From an uncultured Clostridia bacterium (lineage in GTDB: Bacteria; Bacillota; Clostridia; Lachnospirales; Anaerotignaceae): a stretch of DNA of 64,000 nt. Location: positions 62,001 through 126,000 of the forward strand of contig CAJUNT010000008.1 of the NCBI GenBank assembly GCA_910587735.1, read 5' to 3'. The notes beneath the pieces were generated by a model. That model saw only the letters and a program-made list of their open reading frames with translations, was not told the DNA's origin and ran no database searches. A program made the position numbers and the translations under genes. Positions 17,753-27,013 of this stretch are shown here, in pieces (positions within the stretch are counted from its first letter, which is position 1; every line of letters starts with the position of its first letter).

Positions 17753-20700
17753 TTACTCTATCAATATTGCTTTCCCTAATGCAAAAGAATATAAATAAAC
17801 TTCTTTTACTGTTTTTGCTGTTGCTCTTTCTAATGCCATTTTATAAAATTTCATTTGCATTTCATATTGTTTTTTTAATGTATCTACTGTTTTTTTTCCC
17901 CATAATCTATCATTTTTATAGTCTACAAGTACAATATCGCCATCTTCTTCAAAAAAACAATCTATAATACCATTTATCATAACACTATCTTGCACAAATT
18001 GATATTCTTTTTCAGGAAAAATTTCTTTTGCTTTTACAAGCATAGCAAAACATTTCTCTTTTTCTACTGTTTCCGCATTCCTTATCCTTTGTGCTAAATC
18101 AGAATTAAAAAAATTTATGATTTCAGAAACATTTAATGCTTTTATCTCTTTTTCAGATAATACTTTTCGTTCTTTTAATAAAACCATTTCATATTCTATA
18201 TCTTGTTTAGTATATTGTTTTCTTAAATCACAACATTCCATAAATGTATGCAGAGCAGTACCAATTTCTGATGCTGTTAATTTTCTTTCATCTCTTTCAA
18301 ATTTAGGTATTTTCATTTCAATATCCCATTGCTGTTCCCCTTCTAATAATGTTGTTTGCTGTTGCCATTTTCTTTTTATTTCAGAAATAGAAATTTTTGT
18401 TTGCAATTTTGTGGCATATTCATAGGGGTATTTCCAATTTAATGTGTCAAAAATTTGTTTCTTTTTCCCACTATAATCTTTTTCATTGTCCCAAGTATCA
18501 AAATAATCCATGATTTCTTTTTGTTGTTCTGTCATATCATATTCTGTTTGCTGTTGTTCTGACGCTAATAATAGAATATTCCATTCAGAACTATCTTGCA
18601 ATACTATTTGAGTATCAGAATAAAATCCATGCTTTTTTAAAAAACTTTTTCCTGTTTTATGACGTAATATTGCAGGCATTACCCAATCTAAATAATTTCT
18701 AGCTTGTGCCATTTTATAATATGGTAATGTTTGTTTTTGTATATCTGCATAATCACACCACTTTTCAAATTTTGAATGAATATCTTTTTGTTTGATTGTT
18801 CCAGTTAATATTAGTTTTTCTTTTGCCCTTGTCATAGCAACATAAAGTACACGCATTTCTTCTGAAATCATATTTTGTTTGATTTTCTGTTTTACTGCCT
18901 CTTTTGACCATGTTGTATATTTTGCTCTTTCTTCTAAATTCATATAATTCAGTCCAATGCCCATATCATAATCTAATAAAATATCTTTGTTTAAATCTTT
19001 CATATTAAAATTTTTCGCCATATCTGACACAAATACAACTGGAAACTCTAATCCTTTGCTTTTATGTATTGTCATAATACGTACCATATTCTCGCCTTCA
19101 CTAAGCAATTTCGCAGAGCCTGTATTTTCTTCAGCTTTTTTGATATTTTCAATATATCTTATAAAATGAAATAATCCTTTTAAACTTGTTTTTTCATAGT
19201 CCTCAGCTTTTTCTATCAAAAATCGTAAATTTGCTTGTCTTAATTTTCCTCCTGCTGTGACACCCACATAATCAAAATACCCTGTTTCACTATAAAGATA
19301 CCAAAGCAATTGACTAATAGAATAATCTTTTGCTTTACTTCTCCATAACACAATATCATGGAATACATTTTTTAATCTCTCTGCAATTTGTATCTGCTGT
19401 TCTGTTAATTCATTTTCTTCATACTTTTTAATATAGTCTTTTATACAATTATAATAATTTTCTTCCTCATTTACCAGACGAACTTCCATTAATTCTTCTG
19501 CACTAAAATGATATATTGGAGAATGTAACAATGATAATAAAGCAATATCTTGTATAGGATTATCTAATACTTGTAATAGATTTAATACTGTCATAACTTC
19601 TAATGTTTCAAAATATCCTAATGAAGTTTCTGCATAAAAGGGAATATCTTCTTTTATAAAAATATTATCAAATATACCATTCCATCTTTTAATACTTCTT
19701 AATAGTATTGCAATATCTCCAAAAGCAATCGGACGATACTGCCCTGTTTTTTTATCCAAAATATGATAATTTTCTTCAAACATTTTTTTAATGCGTTTTG
19801 CAATCATATGTGCTTCTTTTTCTGCTTGATTCCATTCTTCTAAAACATTTTCCTGTTCTTGTTCTGTATTATCAGTCAATTGTTCTTGTGGCTTTTCATC
19901 TATTACATTCAATAACAGTATTTCATTTTCTCCTCCACAATTTCCATCAAATAAAGGAAATTCTGCACCAGCATACAATGCTGCATGATTATCATATATC
20001 AATCCTCCTACTTGCTTTGACATAACTTGCTTAAATATAAAATTGATGCCATCTAATATATTTTTGCGACTTCTAAAGTTTTGAGAAAGCAATATCTTTT
20101 GTTCTTTTCCTTGTTCTAATGTATAATCATGATACTTTTTCATAAATATTTCTGGCATGGCAAGTCGAAAACCATATATACTTTGCTTGACATCTCCTAC
20201 CATAAAGCGATTGTATTCTCTTTGGCTATTTTTAGAAACAGCAGAAAGTATCATTTCTTGTATTAAATTACTGTCTTGATATTCATCAATAAATATTTCT
20301 GTATACTTTTGCTGCAATTCTTTTGCTGCATTAGTAGGTATGATATTTTCAGGTGTGCTTTTTTCTTCTAATAGCACACTTAAACAAAAATGTTCATAAT
20401 CCCCAAAATCTAATATCCTTTTTTCTTTTTTTATTTTTTGATATCTTTCCATAAACATTTTTACAACATTTCCTAAATATTTTATAATGGGGTATAATTG
20501 TTTCATATGTTTTTCCATATTGTCTATGTTATATATAAATATTGTTTGCTGTAAATCTTCAAATATTTTTTTTGCTTTATTCCTAAAATGAACAATTTGC
20601 TCTTTTATTTCTTTTTCTTCTCCCCTATAAGGAGGAAGTTTTTCAAAATGAATTTCTTGCATTGCTTGTTGTATACGACGAAAAGGCAGAGAACACCGTA

Positions 20701-21481
20701 TTGCGCAATTCTCCGCCATTTCTAATTCTGTTTGTAAATATTGTATATATTTTTCAAAACCATATACACTTTCCGCTAACTCTAAAGCAGATTTTAAATA
20801 ATAACACATCATATTTAACTCTTGTGTTATTTTTTCATGTAATATATTTGCCCAAGTAGTATTTTCTATACCATTTTGTCCACACAAATAAAATGCTTCT
20901 GTCTTTTCATTTAACCATTCTAAAGGCTTAGGACAGCCAAGCAAAAAATCATATATATCTAATATCAATTCTTTTAATTTGTCATCTTTTGTGTCGTTTC
21001 CAAATATTTCTACTAATGTATAAAATTCTGTGTTAGATTCTATGGTATATAATTCTTCAAATAGTTCTGTTAATACCTCCTGCTTTAAAAGTTTCACTTC
21101 TGTTTCATCCGCTGTTCTCATAACAGGGTCAATTCCTAATGTATAATAATTTTCTTTTACTACTTGTAAACAAAAAGAATGTATTGTTTTAATATCTGCC
21201 CTATTTAAATAAGTTAATTGATTTTGCAAATGCTCATTTGTAGGCTCATATTCCATTTTTTTTACAATCGCATCTCCTATTCTTTGCTTCATTTCTGACG
21301 CTGCTGCATTTGTAAATGTTACAACAAGCAATTTATCTACATCAATAGGATTTTCTTTGTCTGTTATCATAGAAATAATACGTTCTACTAATACAGCTGT
21401 TTTTCCAGAGCCTGCTGCTGCTGAAATTAAAAGATTACAATTTCTTGTGTCAATCGCTTTTTTCTGTTCTTTTGTCCACAT
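17753..21481 (-). CDS. addA: ATP-dependent helicase/nuclease subunit A
   Basis: About 1242 aa, normal for AddA. The UvrD-type helicase has Walker A AAGSGKT near residue 22 and the DEYQDSN box II near residue 390. The C-terminal RecB-type nuclease domain shows GTALHTFME and the catalytic VDYKNDR near the end. AddAB processes double-strand breaks for RecA loading. The ATG at 21481 is preferred because GAGGTG lies 8-9 nt upstream; a longer frame adds 13 residues. Normally addB lies directly upstream; here a 199-aa unrelated gene takes that place and no addB is in the window. Confidence 0.95.
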   Translation of the reverse strand: MWTKEQKKAIDTRNCNLLISAAAGSGKTAVLVERIISMITDKENPIDVDKLLVVTFTNAAASEMKQRIGDAIVKKMEYEPTNEHLQNQLTYLNRADIKTIHSFCLQVVKENYYTLGIDPVMRTADETEVKLLKQEVLTELFEELYTIESNTEFYTLVEIFGNDTKDDKLKELILDIYDFLLGCPKPLEWLNEKTEAFYLCGQNGIENTTWANILHEKITQELNMMCYYLKSALELAESVYGFEKYIQYLQTELEMAENCAIRCSLPFRRIQQAMQEIHFEKLPPYRGEEKEIKEQIVHFRNKAKKIFEDLQQTIFIYNIDNMEKHMKQLYPIIKYLGNVVKMFMERYQKIKKEKRILDFGDYEHFCLSVLLEEKSTPENIIPTNAAKELQQKYTEIFIDEYQDSNLIQEMILSAVSKNSQREYNRFMVGDVKQSIYGFRLAMPEIFMKKYHDYTLEQGKEQKILLSQNFRSRKNILDGINFIFKQVMSKQVGGLIYDNHAALYAGAEFPLFDGNCGGENEILLLNVIDEKPQEQLTDNTEQEQENVLEEWNQAEKEAHMIAKRIKKMFEENYHILDKKTGQYRPIAFGDIAILLRSIKRWNGIFDNIFIKEDIPFYAETSLGYFETLEVMTVLNLLQVLDNPIQDIALLSLLHSPIYHFSAEELMEVRLVNEEENYYNCIKDYIKKYEENELTEQQIQIAERLKNVFHDIVLWRSKAKDYSISQLLWYLYSETGYFDYVGVTAGGKLRQANLRFLIEKAEDYEKTSLKGLFHFIRYIENIKKAEENTGSAKLLSEGENMVRIMTIHKSKGLEFPVVFVSDMAKNFNMKDLNKDILLDYDMGIGLNYMNLEERAKYTTWSKEAVKQKIKQNMISEEMRVLYVAMTRAKEKLILTGTIKQKDIHSKFEKWCDYADIQKQTLPYYKMAQARNYLDWVMPAILRHKTGKSFLKKHGFYSDTQIVLQDSSEWNILLLASEQQQTEYDMTEQQKEIMDYFDTWDNEKDYSGKKKQIFDTLNWKYPYEYATKLQTKISISEIKRKWQQQTTLLEGEQQWDIEMKIPKFERDERKLTASEIGTALHTFMECCDLRKQYTKQDIEYEMVLLKERKVLSEKEIKALNVSEIINFFNSDLAQRIRNAETVEKEKCFAMLVKAKEIFPEKEYQFVQDSVMINGIIDCFFEEDGDIVLVDYKNDRLWGKKTVDTLKKQYEMQMKFYKMALERATAKTVKEVYLYSFALGKAILIE

Positions 21482-21506
21482 TACTGCTTTCACCTCATTC
21501 AAATAA

Positions 21507-22103
21507 TCAGTTTGTGGCACGTTTTAATCTCATATTAACAGAAAGATATTTTGTAAAAGATGCCATGAAACTGTTAAATGAATTATAACAAAAATTTTCT
21601 ATAAATGCCAATGAAAATGGTGAAAGACTGTGAGAACCAAAAACATATCTTGCTGTTGTTTTTGCAAATAAATCCGAAAAACAACTTTCTCCGCTTTTTG
21701 CACAATAATATAAAGCATCTGCTAATTTTTTTTCTGTGTCATTTAACTGAAATACAAAATATAAATTCCTTTTCATTTCTCTCCATCGCAATTTTCTTCT
21801 TTTAATGCGCGATAGTCTTATACTATGATACATTGCTACCAATTTTAAAAATCGTATGCCCTTTTCTTTATTTAATTCATTTAATTGTTGTTCAAAATAA
21901 TTATATTCTGTTTTAGTTTCTAAAAAAATTTCATAAGCATCTGCAACAGCATTTTCAATAGAATGTTCAAAAAATGCCTCATAAAAAGAATTTTCTAACT
22001 TTTCCGCTCTTTCTAAAAAAAAATATTTTTGTTCCTCAATATTTTCTTTTATAATGTCTTGTTTCTTCTGTTTTTTTTGATAAAGTGTTGTAATATAGTG
22101 CAT
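21507..22103 (-). CDS. Uncharacterised protein upstream of addA
   Basis: About 198 aa, not recognised. It is helical, rich in Glu, Lys, Phe and Tyr, with a likely coiled coil in the first 60 residues (KKQKKQDIIKENIEEQ). It has no signal peptide, membrane span or cysteine cluster, and none of the motifs of AddB. A good aaggagg precedes GTG/ATG; the ATG at 22103 is used. It ends 25 nt before addA, so it is very likely co-transcribed with it. Confidence 0.6.
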   Translation of the reverse strand: MHYITTLYQKKQKKQDIIKENIEEQKYFFLERAEKLENSFYEAFFEHSIENAVADAYEIFLETKTEYNYFEQQLNELNKEKGIRFLKLVAMYHSIRLSRIKRRKLRWREMKRNLYFVFQLNDTEKKLADALYYCAKSGESCFSDLFAKTTARYVFGSHSLSPFSLAFIENFCYNSFNSFMASFTKYLSVNMRLKRATN

Positions 22104-22315
22104 CACAATTTATCCTCCTTTTGGATTGATTTGTTTTGCTATATATCATGTAAATTTTTTTACAGAATACTATAACAAAATGACCTTATTTGTTACCATA
22201 AACAGTGTACTAAAAACAATATAAAATGTACAATTTTTTTGTCGCAATATATGACAAAGGTTTATATCGTATGATACTATATTACACTTTACAAATTAAA
22301 ATACCTTCATTCCTA

Positions 22316-23230
22316 TTAAAACCAGCCCTTTTTTTTGAAAAATGCTACACCAGCAACCACAACTCCCAATGATAAGCCAATTACCATAGCATAACTATGA
22401 TGCCAGTTATATTCTGGCATATCAAAATTCATACCATACCATCCTACAATGAGTGTCAAAGGTAAAAATATGGTTGTAATGACTGTAAATATTTTCATAG
22501 TATAGTTTAAATTGATGTCAACTTGTGCCTGATAAGATTCTCTTACTTGTGTTACAGATTCTCTCAAATTTAATATATTTTGATAATAACGCTCTGTCTT
22601 TTTTTGCATTCTATCAAAATATTTCATAGTATTTTCATCAAAAATATTATTTTCATTTTCTGATAAACATTCCAATATATCTAATATTTGCTCATGATAT
22701 TTTTTTAATATCATCAGTTTTTTGCGTAGCGATATGATTTCTTTTACACAATCTCTTTTTTGTGTTGTAATAAGTGCCTGCTCCAATTCAACAATCTCTT
22801 TTTCTAAATCATCAAATACTGTCATATCATTTGCTATTAACTTTGCCATAAATTCAGCAAGTACTCTATGAATGGTATTTTTTTCTCCTAATGTTTGTAT
22901 AATATTTTCTATTATTTTTATCCATTTTGTAGGTTCATCAGAAAATATAAAATAACAATTTTTTATTAAATAAAATAATACTCGTCTTTGTCCTCCATAC
23001 AAATTTTGATAATCAATGGTATTGATACAAATAAAATCAAATCCATCTAAACATTCATAATAAGCATATTTTGAAACCTCACGTAATGGCATATATTGTA
23101 TATTATATTTTGGGGCAATTTCTTCCCATTGTTCTTCATGAAACATAGCAATGATATCTGTTCCATTTTTAGGAGGATATGCTATTTTTTGTTGTTTTTG
23201 TACTGTTCCATCTGAAAATATATAAAACAT
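22316..23230 (-). CDS. CorA-like divalent cation transporter
   Basis: About 304 aa. A long helical cytoplasmic part is followed by two C-terminal membrane helices; the first ends in the diagnostic WYGMNF, the CorA family's selectivity motif. The tail is FKKKGWF. It should form a pentamer importing Mg2+ or a related ion, or exporting Zn2+ as some family members do. The ATG at 23230 is chosen because AGGTGAT precedes it; an upstream GTG is within that site. It lies 43 nt after the MATE gene. Confidence 0.88.
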   Translation of the reverse strand: MFYIFSDGTVQKQQKIAYPPKNGTDIIAMFHEEQWEEIAPKYNIQYMPLREVSKYAYYECLDGFDFICINTIDYQNLYGGQRRVLFYLIKNCYFIFSDEPTKWIKIIENIIQTLGEKNTIHRVLAEFMAKLIANDMTVFDDLEKEIVELEQALITTQKRDCVKEIISLRKKLMILKKYHEQILDILECLSENENNIFDENTMKYFDRMQKKTERYYQNILNLRESVTQVRESYQAQVDINLNYTMKIFTVITTIFLPLTLIVGWYGMNFDMPEYNWHHSYAMVIGLSLGVVVAGVAFFKKKGWF

Positions 23231-23273
23231 AAATATCACCTGGTTAAAGTATATCCTGTTTTGATATTTTTAT

Positions 23274-24644
23274 TTAACATTCTGCATGATTAGATAATTG
23301 GGAAAGTATTTTTTTAAACTGTACATAAAATAATATAATTGTTGTACTAATCGATATACTATCTGCCACTGGTTCTGCAAGAAATACAGCAAATACATCA
23401 TTTTCAAAAAACAAAGGCAATATATAAATAAACGGTATTAACAGTATTATTTTTCGAAGCAATGCAAGAAACATAGATACCTTTGCTTGTCCTAATGCTA
23501 TAAAAGACTGCTGACAGCCAATCTGTATGCCCATAAGACAAGAAACTGACATAAATATGCGCAAAGCATAACATGAAAAATCAATCAATTCTTGAGAATT
23601 TGTAAATATTTTGACAAACATATACGGAAAAAACATTATCAATAACCACAATATAAAACTATAACCAAAACAGCAACGTAATAATATCCATATTGTTTTT
23701 TTGACACGTTGTTTTTGTTTTGCGCCATAATTAAAACTGATAATTGGTTGTGCACCTTGTGTTAATCCTAATATAGGAAGCATAGAAAATTGCATAATAC
23801 TTGTTAATATTGTCATAGAGCCTACGGCTAAATCGCCTCCATATTTTTGAAGTGATGTATTAAAACAAATGGTTAATAGACTTTCCGTAGATTGCATAAT
23901 AAAAGGAGAAATTCCTAACGCTAATACCGAAAATAATAATTTTTGTTGTATTTTTAAATATTGTTTTTTAATGCGTAATTTTGTATGAGAACTCGTTAAA
24001 AAATACATTACCCAAATGGCAGAAACACATTGTGATAATATCGTGGCAAGTGCTGCCCCTTTCACTCCCATATCAAAAACAAATATCAATATAGGGTCTA
24101 ATATCATATTCAGTATTGCTCCAATCATAACTGTTGCCATGCTGAATTTTGCAAATCCCTGTGAAGTAATGAATGTATTTAGTCCTAACGAAAGCTGTAC
24201 AAATAACGTACCACAAACATATATTGTTAAATATTCAGAGGCATATTGTAATGTGTTTTCGCTTGCACCAAAAAATATCAGAAGTGTATCTTTGAAATAA
24301 AGAATCAATGTTGTTAATAATATCGCTGTTACAAGCAATGCACTAAAACAATTTCCTAATATATTTTCTGCTTTTTGTTGATTGTTTTTACCCATTTCTA
24401 TTGCTGCAAGAGGTGCACCACCCATACCAATGAGAGAACTAAATGCAGAAATTAATGTGATAATGGGAAATGTAATCCCTACACCCGTTAACGCAGTAGA
24501 GCCAATAACAGGTATATGTCCAATAAACATACGGTCTACCATATTATATAATACATTTATAATTTGAGCAGTGATAGAAGGTAGTGCAAGCTGAAATAAT
24601 AATTTTCCTACACTTCCCGTTGCTAAAATATTTTTCTGCTCCAT
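23274..24644 (-). CDS. MATE-family efflux protein
   Basis: About 456 aa with twelve membrane helices in two halves. The first helix region (GSVGKLLFQLALPSITAQI) and the repeated NMILDPILIF and SFNYGAKQ segments are typical of bacterial MATE exporters of the NorM/DinF type, which expel cationic compounds using Na+ or H+. The ATG at 24644 (MEQKN) is 9 nt from AAGGAG; longer frames include that site. It may share a transcript with the CorA-like gene. Confidence 0.9.
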   Translation of the reverse strand: MEQKNILATGSVGKLLFQLALPSITAQIINVLYNMVDRMFIGHIPVIGSTALTGVGITFPIITLISAFSSLIGMGGAPLAAIEMGKNNQQKAENILGNCFSALLVTAILLTTLILYFKDTLLIFFGASENTLQYASEYLTIYVCGTLFVQLSLGLNTFITSQGFAKFSMATVMIGAILNMILDPILIFVFDMGVKGAALATILSQCVSAIWVMYFLTSSHTKLRIKKQYLKIQQKLLFSVLALGISPFIMQSTESLLTICFNTSLQKYGGDLAVGSMTILTSIMQFSMLPILGLTQGAQPIISFNYGAKQKQRVKKTIWILLRCCFGYSFILWLLIMFFPYMFVKIFTNSQELIDFSCYALRIFMSVSCLMGIQIGCQQSFIALGQAKVSMFLALLRKIILLIPFIYILPLFFENDVFAVFLAEPVADSISISTTIILFYVQFKKILSQLSNHAEC

Positions 24645-24775
24645 GTTTTTCATCTCCTTATTTTTTTCAAATTTCATTCATTTTATTATATATACAAAGT
24701 AATACGCTTGTCAAATATGCACCAATCTATAAACAAGGCATATATTAGCAGTATCAATAAAAAGCAGGTGATAAT

Positions 24776-25627
24776 ATGGACGAATATGATGATATGTCTG
24801 GCATGGAAACAAGTGCAGATATGATAATGCCTTTGCCTTTAACAGAAGAACAAATTGACAATTTGACAGATGAAAATTATACAACAGAGGTAACAGATGT
24901 TAATTTTGAATTACCAAAACAAAACAATAACAACAATGATGCAGGAAGGGCTATTTTTCCGGGTAATCCTTTTTTACCTAATTTAAACAATAATATTACA
25001 ATTATACCAATTATACCTGGTGTCACAAAATTTTCTTATATACGTTATTTAAATGCAAATCCCATAGAGGGAGCAATCGATATTTATATAAATGGTAGAA
25101 AAGTCGCTTCTTATTTGAATTATAGAGCATTTACAGAATATATGAAGGTTTTCCCAGGATATTATCGTATTGTTGTGTTCAAAGCTGGTACAACAAGAAA
25201 TCCCATTAGTGTTTCACGAATCAATATTATTGCAAATAGAATTTATACAGCCGCTTTTATAGAAAATGGTATTGACGGCGAATGGCAAATGATTACAGAT
25301 AATAAAAGAGTATTAAATCCAAATAGAGCATTTTTAAGATTGATACAGCTCTCTTATAATGCACCTCTTATGGACGTTTATATTGATAATAGACTTGTTT
25401 TAAGTGATTTAAATTTTCAAGAGGTAAGTCGTTATATATCACTTTCTCCTGACAGACATAATTTAAAATTAAAAGTTGCTACAACAAATCAAATTATACT
25501 AGAAAATCCTAATATGCCATTACGTGGAGGAAAATCATATTCTGTATATATTATAGGAGATATGCGCAGCAGAATGGGATTACAAGTGTTAATTCCTTTG
25601 GAAGGAACAACATATCTATCATTTTAA
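24776..25627 (+). CDS. Tandem DUF4397-domain protein
   Basis: 283 aa. The first 80 residues are acidic and then asparagine-rich (QNNNNN) and probably disordered. Two DUF4397-like beta domains follow: about residues 82-165 (IRYLNANPIEGAIDIYING) and 180-270 (IQLSYNAPLMDVYIDNR), both with the pattern small-NA-P-x-DIYI. There is no signal peptide or membrane span. DUF4397 proteins in Clostridia are often surface- or spore-associated, but nothing here proves that. Single gene with its own terminator; the start follows gcaggtgat. Confidence 0.75.
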   Translation: MDEYDDMSGMETSADMIMPLPLTEEQIDNLTDENYTTEVTDVNFELPKQNNNNNDAGRAIFPGNPFLPNLNNNITIIPIIPGVTKFSYIRYLNANPIEGAIDIYINGRKVASYLNYRAFTEYMKVFPGYYRIVVFKAGTTRNPISVSRINIIANRIYTAAFIENGIDGEWQMITDNKRVLNPNRAFLRLIQLSYNAPLMDVYIDNRLVLSDLNFQEVSRYISLSPDRHNLKLKVATTNQIILENPNMPLRGGKSYSVYIIGDMRSRMGLQVLIPLEGTTYLSF

Positions 25628-25632
25628 TTTTT

Positions 25633-25665
25633 TTACCCGCTTTTTTCAAGCGGGTAATTTTTTTT
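25633..25665 (+). terminator. Terminator of the DUF4397 gene
   Basis: TTACCCGCTT (25633-25642) pairs with AAGCGGGTAA (25648-25657), followed by eight T. Confidence 0.92.
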
Positions 25666-25690
25666 ATATAATCACCTCTTTCTAAAATAG

Positions 25691-25730
25691 ATTAGGTAGT
25701 AGCCATATATACTAATAATTACTACCTAAT
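25691..25730 (-). repeat. Inverted repeat downstream of a decayed gene
   Basis: ATTAGGTAGTA (25691-25701) and TACTACCTAAT (25720-25730) are exact complements with an 18-nt loop. No strong T-run on either strand. It may be the old terminator of the decayed gene beside it or of degV. Confidence 0.5.
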
Positions 25731-25735
25731 AATTA

Positions 25736-25953
25736 TCATGATATTTCTTTTTTAATTTTTTCTAATTGTTCTGGTGTTAATTTTGAACATAATTATATAA
25801 ATTATATAAAATCATCATCTGCACCATTTTTTATCATCTCAATTACTGAATTTTGTATTTCTTGTTGTCATCTATTTTAGAAATATCATATTTTGTGTTT
25901 ATAACTATTTTATGTGTATTATCATTTAATTGTACAATTCTACTATTACACAT
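25736..25953 (-). pseudogene. Decayed small gene
   Basis: The minus strand reads MCNSRIVQLNDNTHKIVIN then KYDISKIDDNKK before a shift of frame. The next frame gives QNSVIEMIKNGADDDFI, stops, passes a duplicated tttatataa, and resumes as LCSKLTPEQLEKIKKEIS. The peptide pieces have normal composition and order, so this looks like one small protein of about 70 residues broken by a 1-nt loss and a short duplication. The ATG lies 4 nt after the degV stop. The family is not recognised. Confidence 0.5.
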
Positions 25954-25956
25954 AGT

Positions 25957-26835
25957 TTATATACAATTATATTTTTTAATATAACAAATACCTAAAGCAG
26001 TAGGACCAGCATGAGCGCCTATTGTTACTCCTACTTGAAAAGGAATTTCTAATATATCATAATTAGCATATTGTTCTAATAATTGTTTTAATTCTTCTGC
26101 TCTATCCATATTTTGTGCTGAAAGTACACAAACTTGATAGTTTTCTAATTCTTCTCCTATTTCTTTTTGTGTCATGTCTATAATGGTTTTGACAGCTTTT
26201 TTAAATCCTCTGACTTTTCCAGCAGGACTTAATTCTCCATTTGCCATAATAATAATTGGTTTAATATTTAATATTGTACCTGCAAGTGCACTTGCTTTTC
26301 CAATGCGTCCGCCTTTTTGCAGATAATCCAAAGATTCTACTGTAAAATTGATTTTTGCAGTATCTCGTAAACGTTCTGCTTCTGAAACAATTCTTTCAAA
26401 TGCATAGCCTGTACATTGCATTTGTGCCATTTCATAAAGCAATAATCCTTGTCCTCCTGTTGCCTGACGAGAATCTATAATTGCAATATTACTATTAGGA
26501 TAGGATTCTAATAGTATATTTTTGGCATTACATGCACTTTGATAGGAACCGCTAAATTTTGAACTTAAACAAATACATATCACATCTTTGCCATTTTGCA
26601 ATGTTGGAGTAAAAGCATCTATATAATCTTGTATAGATGGTAATGATGTTTTGGGAAAAATATTTTGATATACTATTTTCTCATAAAAATCATGGGGTTG
26701 TAATTCTGATATTTCTTTATAATATGTTCCATCACCGAATGAAACTGTATAAGGTATGATGCCAATATCATATTTTTCTATATAAAAAGCAGGTAAATCA
26801 CAAGAACTATCTGAAAACAATTTATAATTGTGCAT
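25957..26835 (-). CDS. DegV-family fatty-acid-binding protein
   Basis: 292 aa of full DegV length. The N-terminus YKLFSDSSCDL, the GSYQSA segment and the LDYLQKGGRIGKASA segment are family hallmarks; serines there contact the fatty-acid carboxylate. DegV (FakB-like) proteins bind acyl chains and some present them to a fatty-acid kinase FakA, but no fakA is nearby. The ATG follows taggaga. Confidence 0.92.
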   Translation of the reverse strand: MHNYKLFSDSSCDLPAFYIEKYDIGIIPYTVSFGDGTYYKEISELQPHDFYEKIVYQNIFPKTSLPSIQDYIDAFTPTLQNGKDVICICLSSKFSGSYQSACNAKNILLESYPNSNIAIIDSRQATGGQGLLLYEMAQMQCTGYAFERIVSEAERLRDTAKINFTVESLDYLQKGGRIGKASALAGTILNIKPIIIMANGELSPAGKVRGFKKAVKTIIDMTQKEIGEELENYQVCVLSAQNMDRAEELKQLLEQYANYDILEIPFQVGVTIGAHAGPTALGICYIKKYNCI

Positions 26836-27013
26836 AAAATATCTCCTAAACTATTATAGATTTTTACTGTATATTACAGTGATTATATTCTTTATTTATG
26901 TTATTTATTTTATAAGTAATGATGAAAACTGTCAATGCTATAACTACTATTTGCATAATAATTACAATCATGCTATTATGAAAATGACAAAATAGTAAGG
27001 AGAGAATTTATAA

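Noticed and set aside
21507..22103. The gene upstream of addA as a degraded addB
   Set aside because: It has no helicase, nuclease or Fe-S cysteine motif and its composition is that of an intact helical protein.
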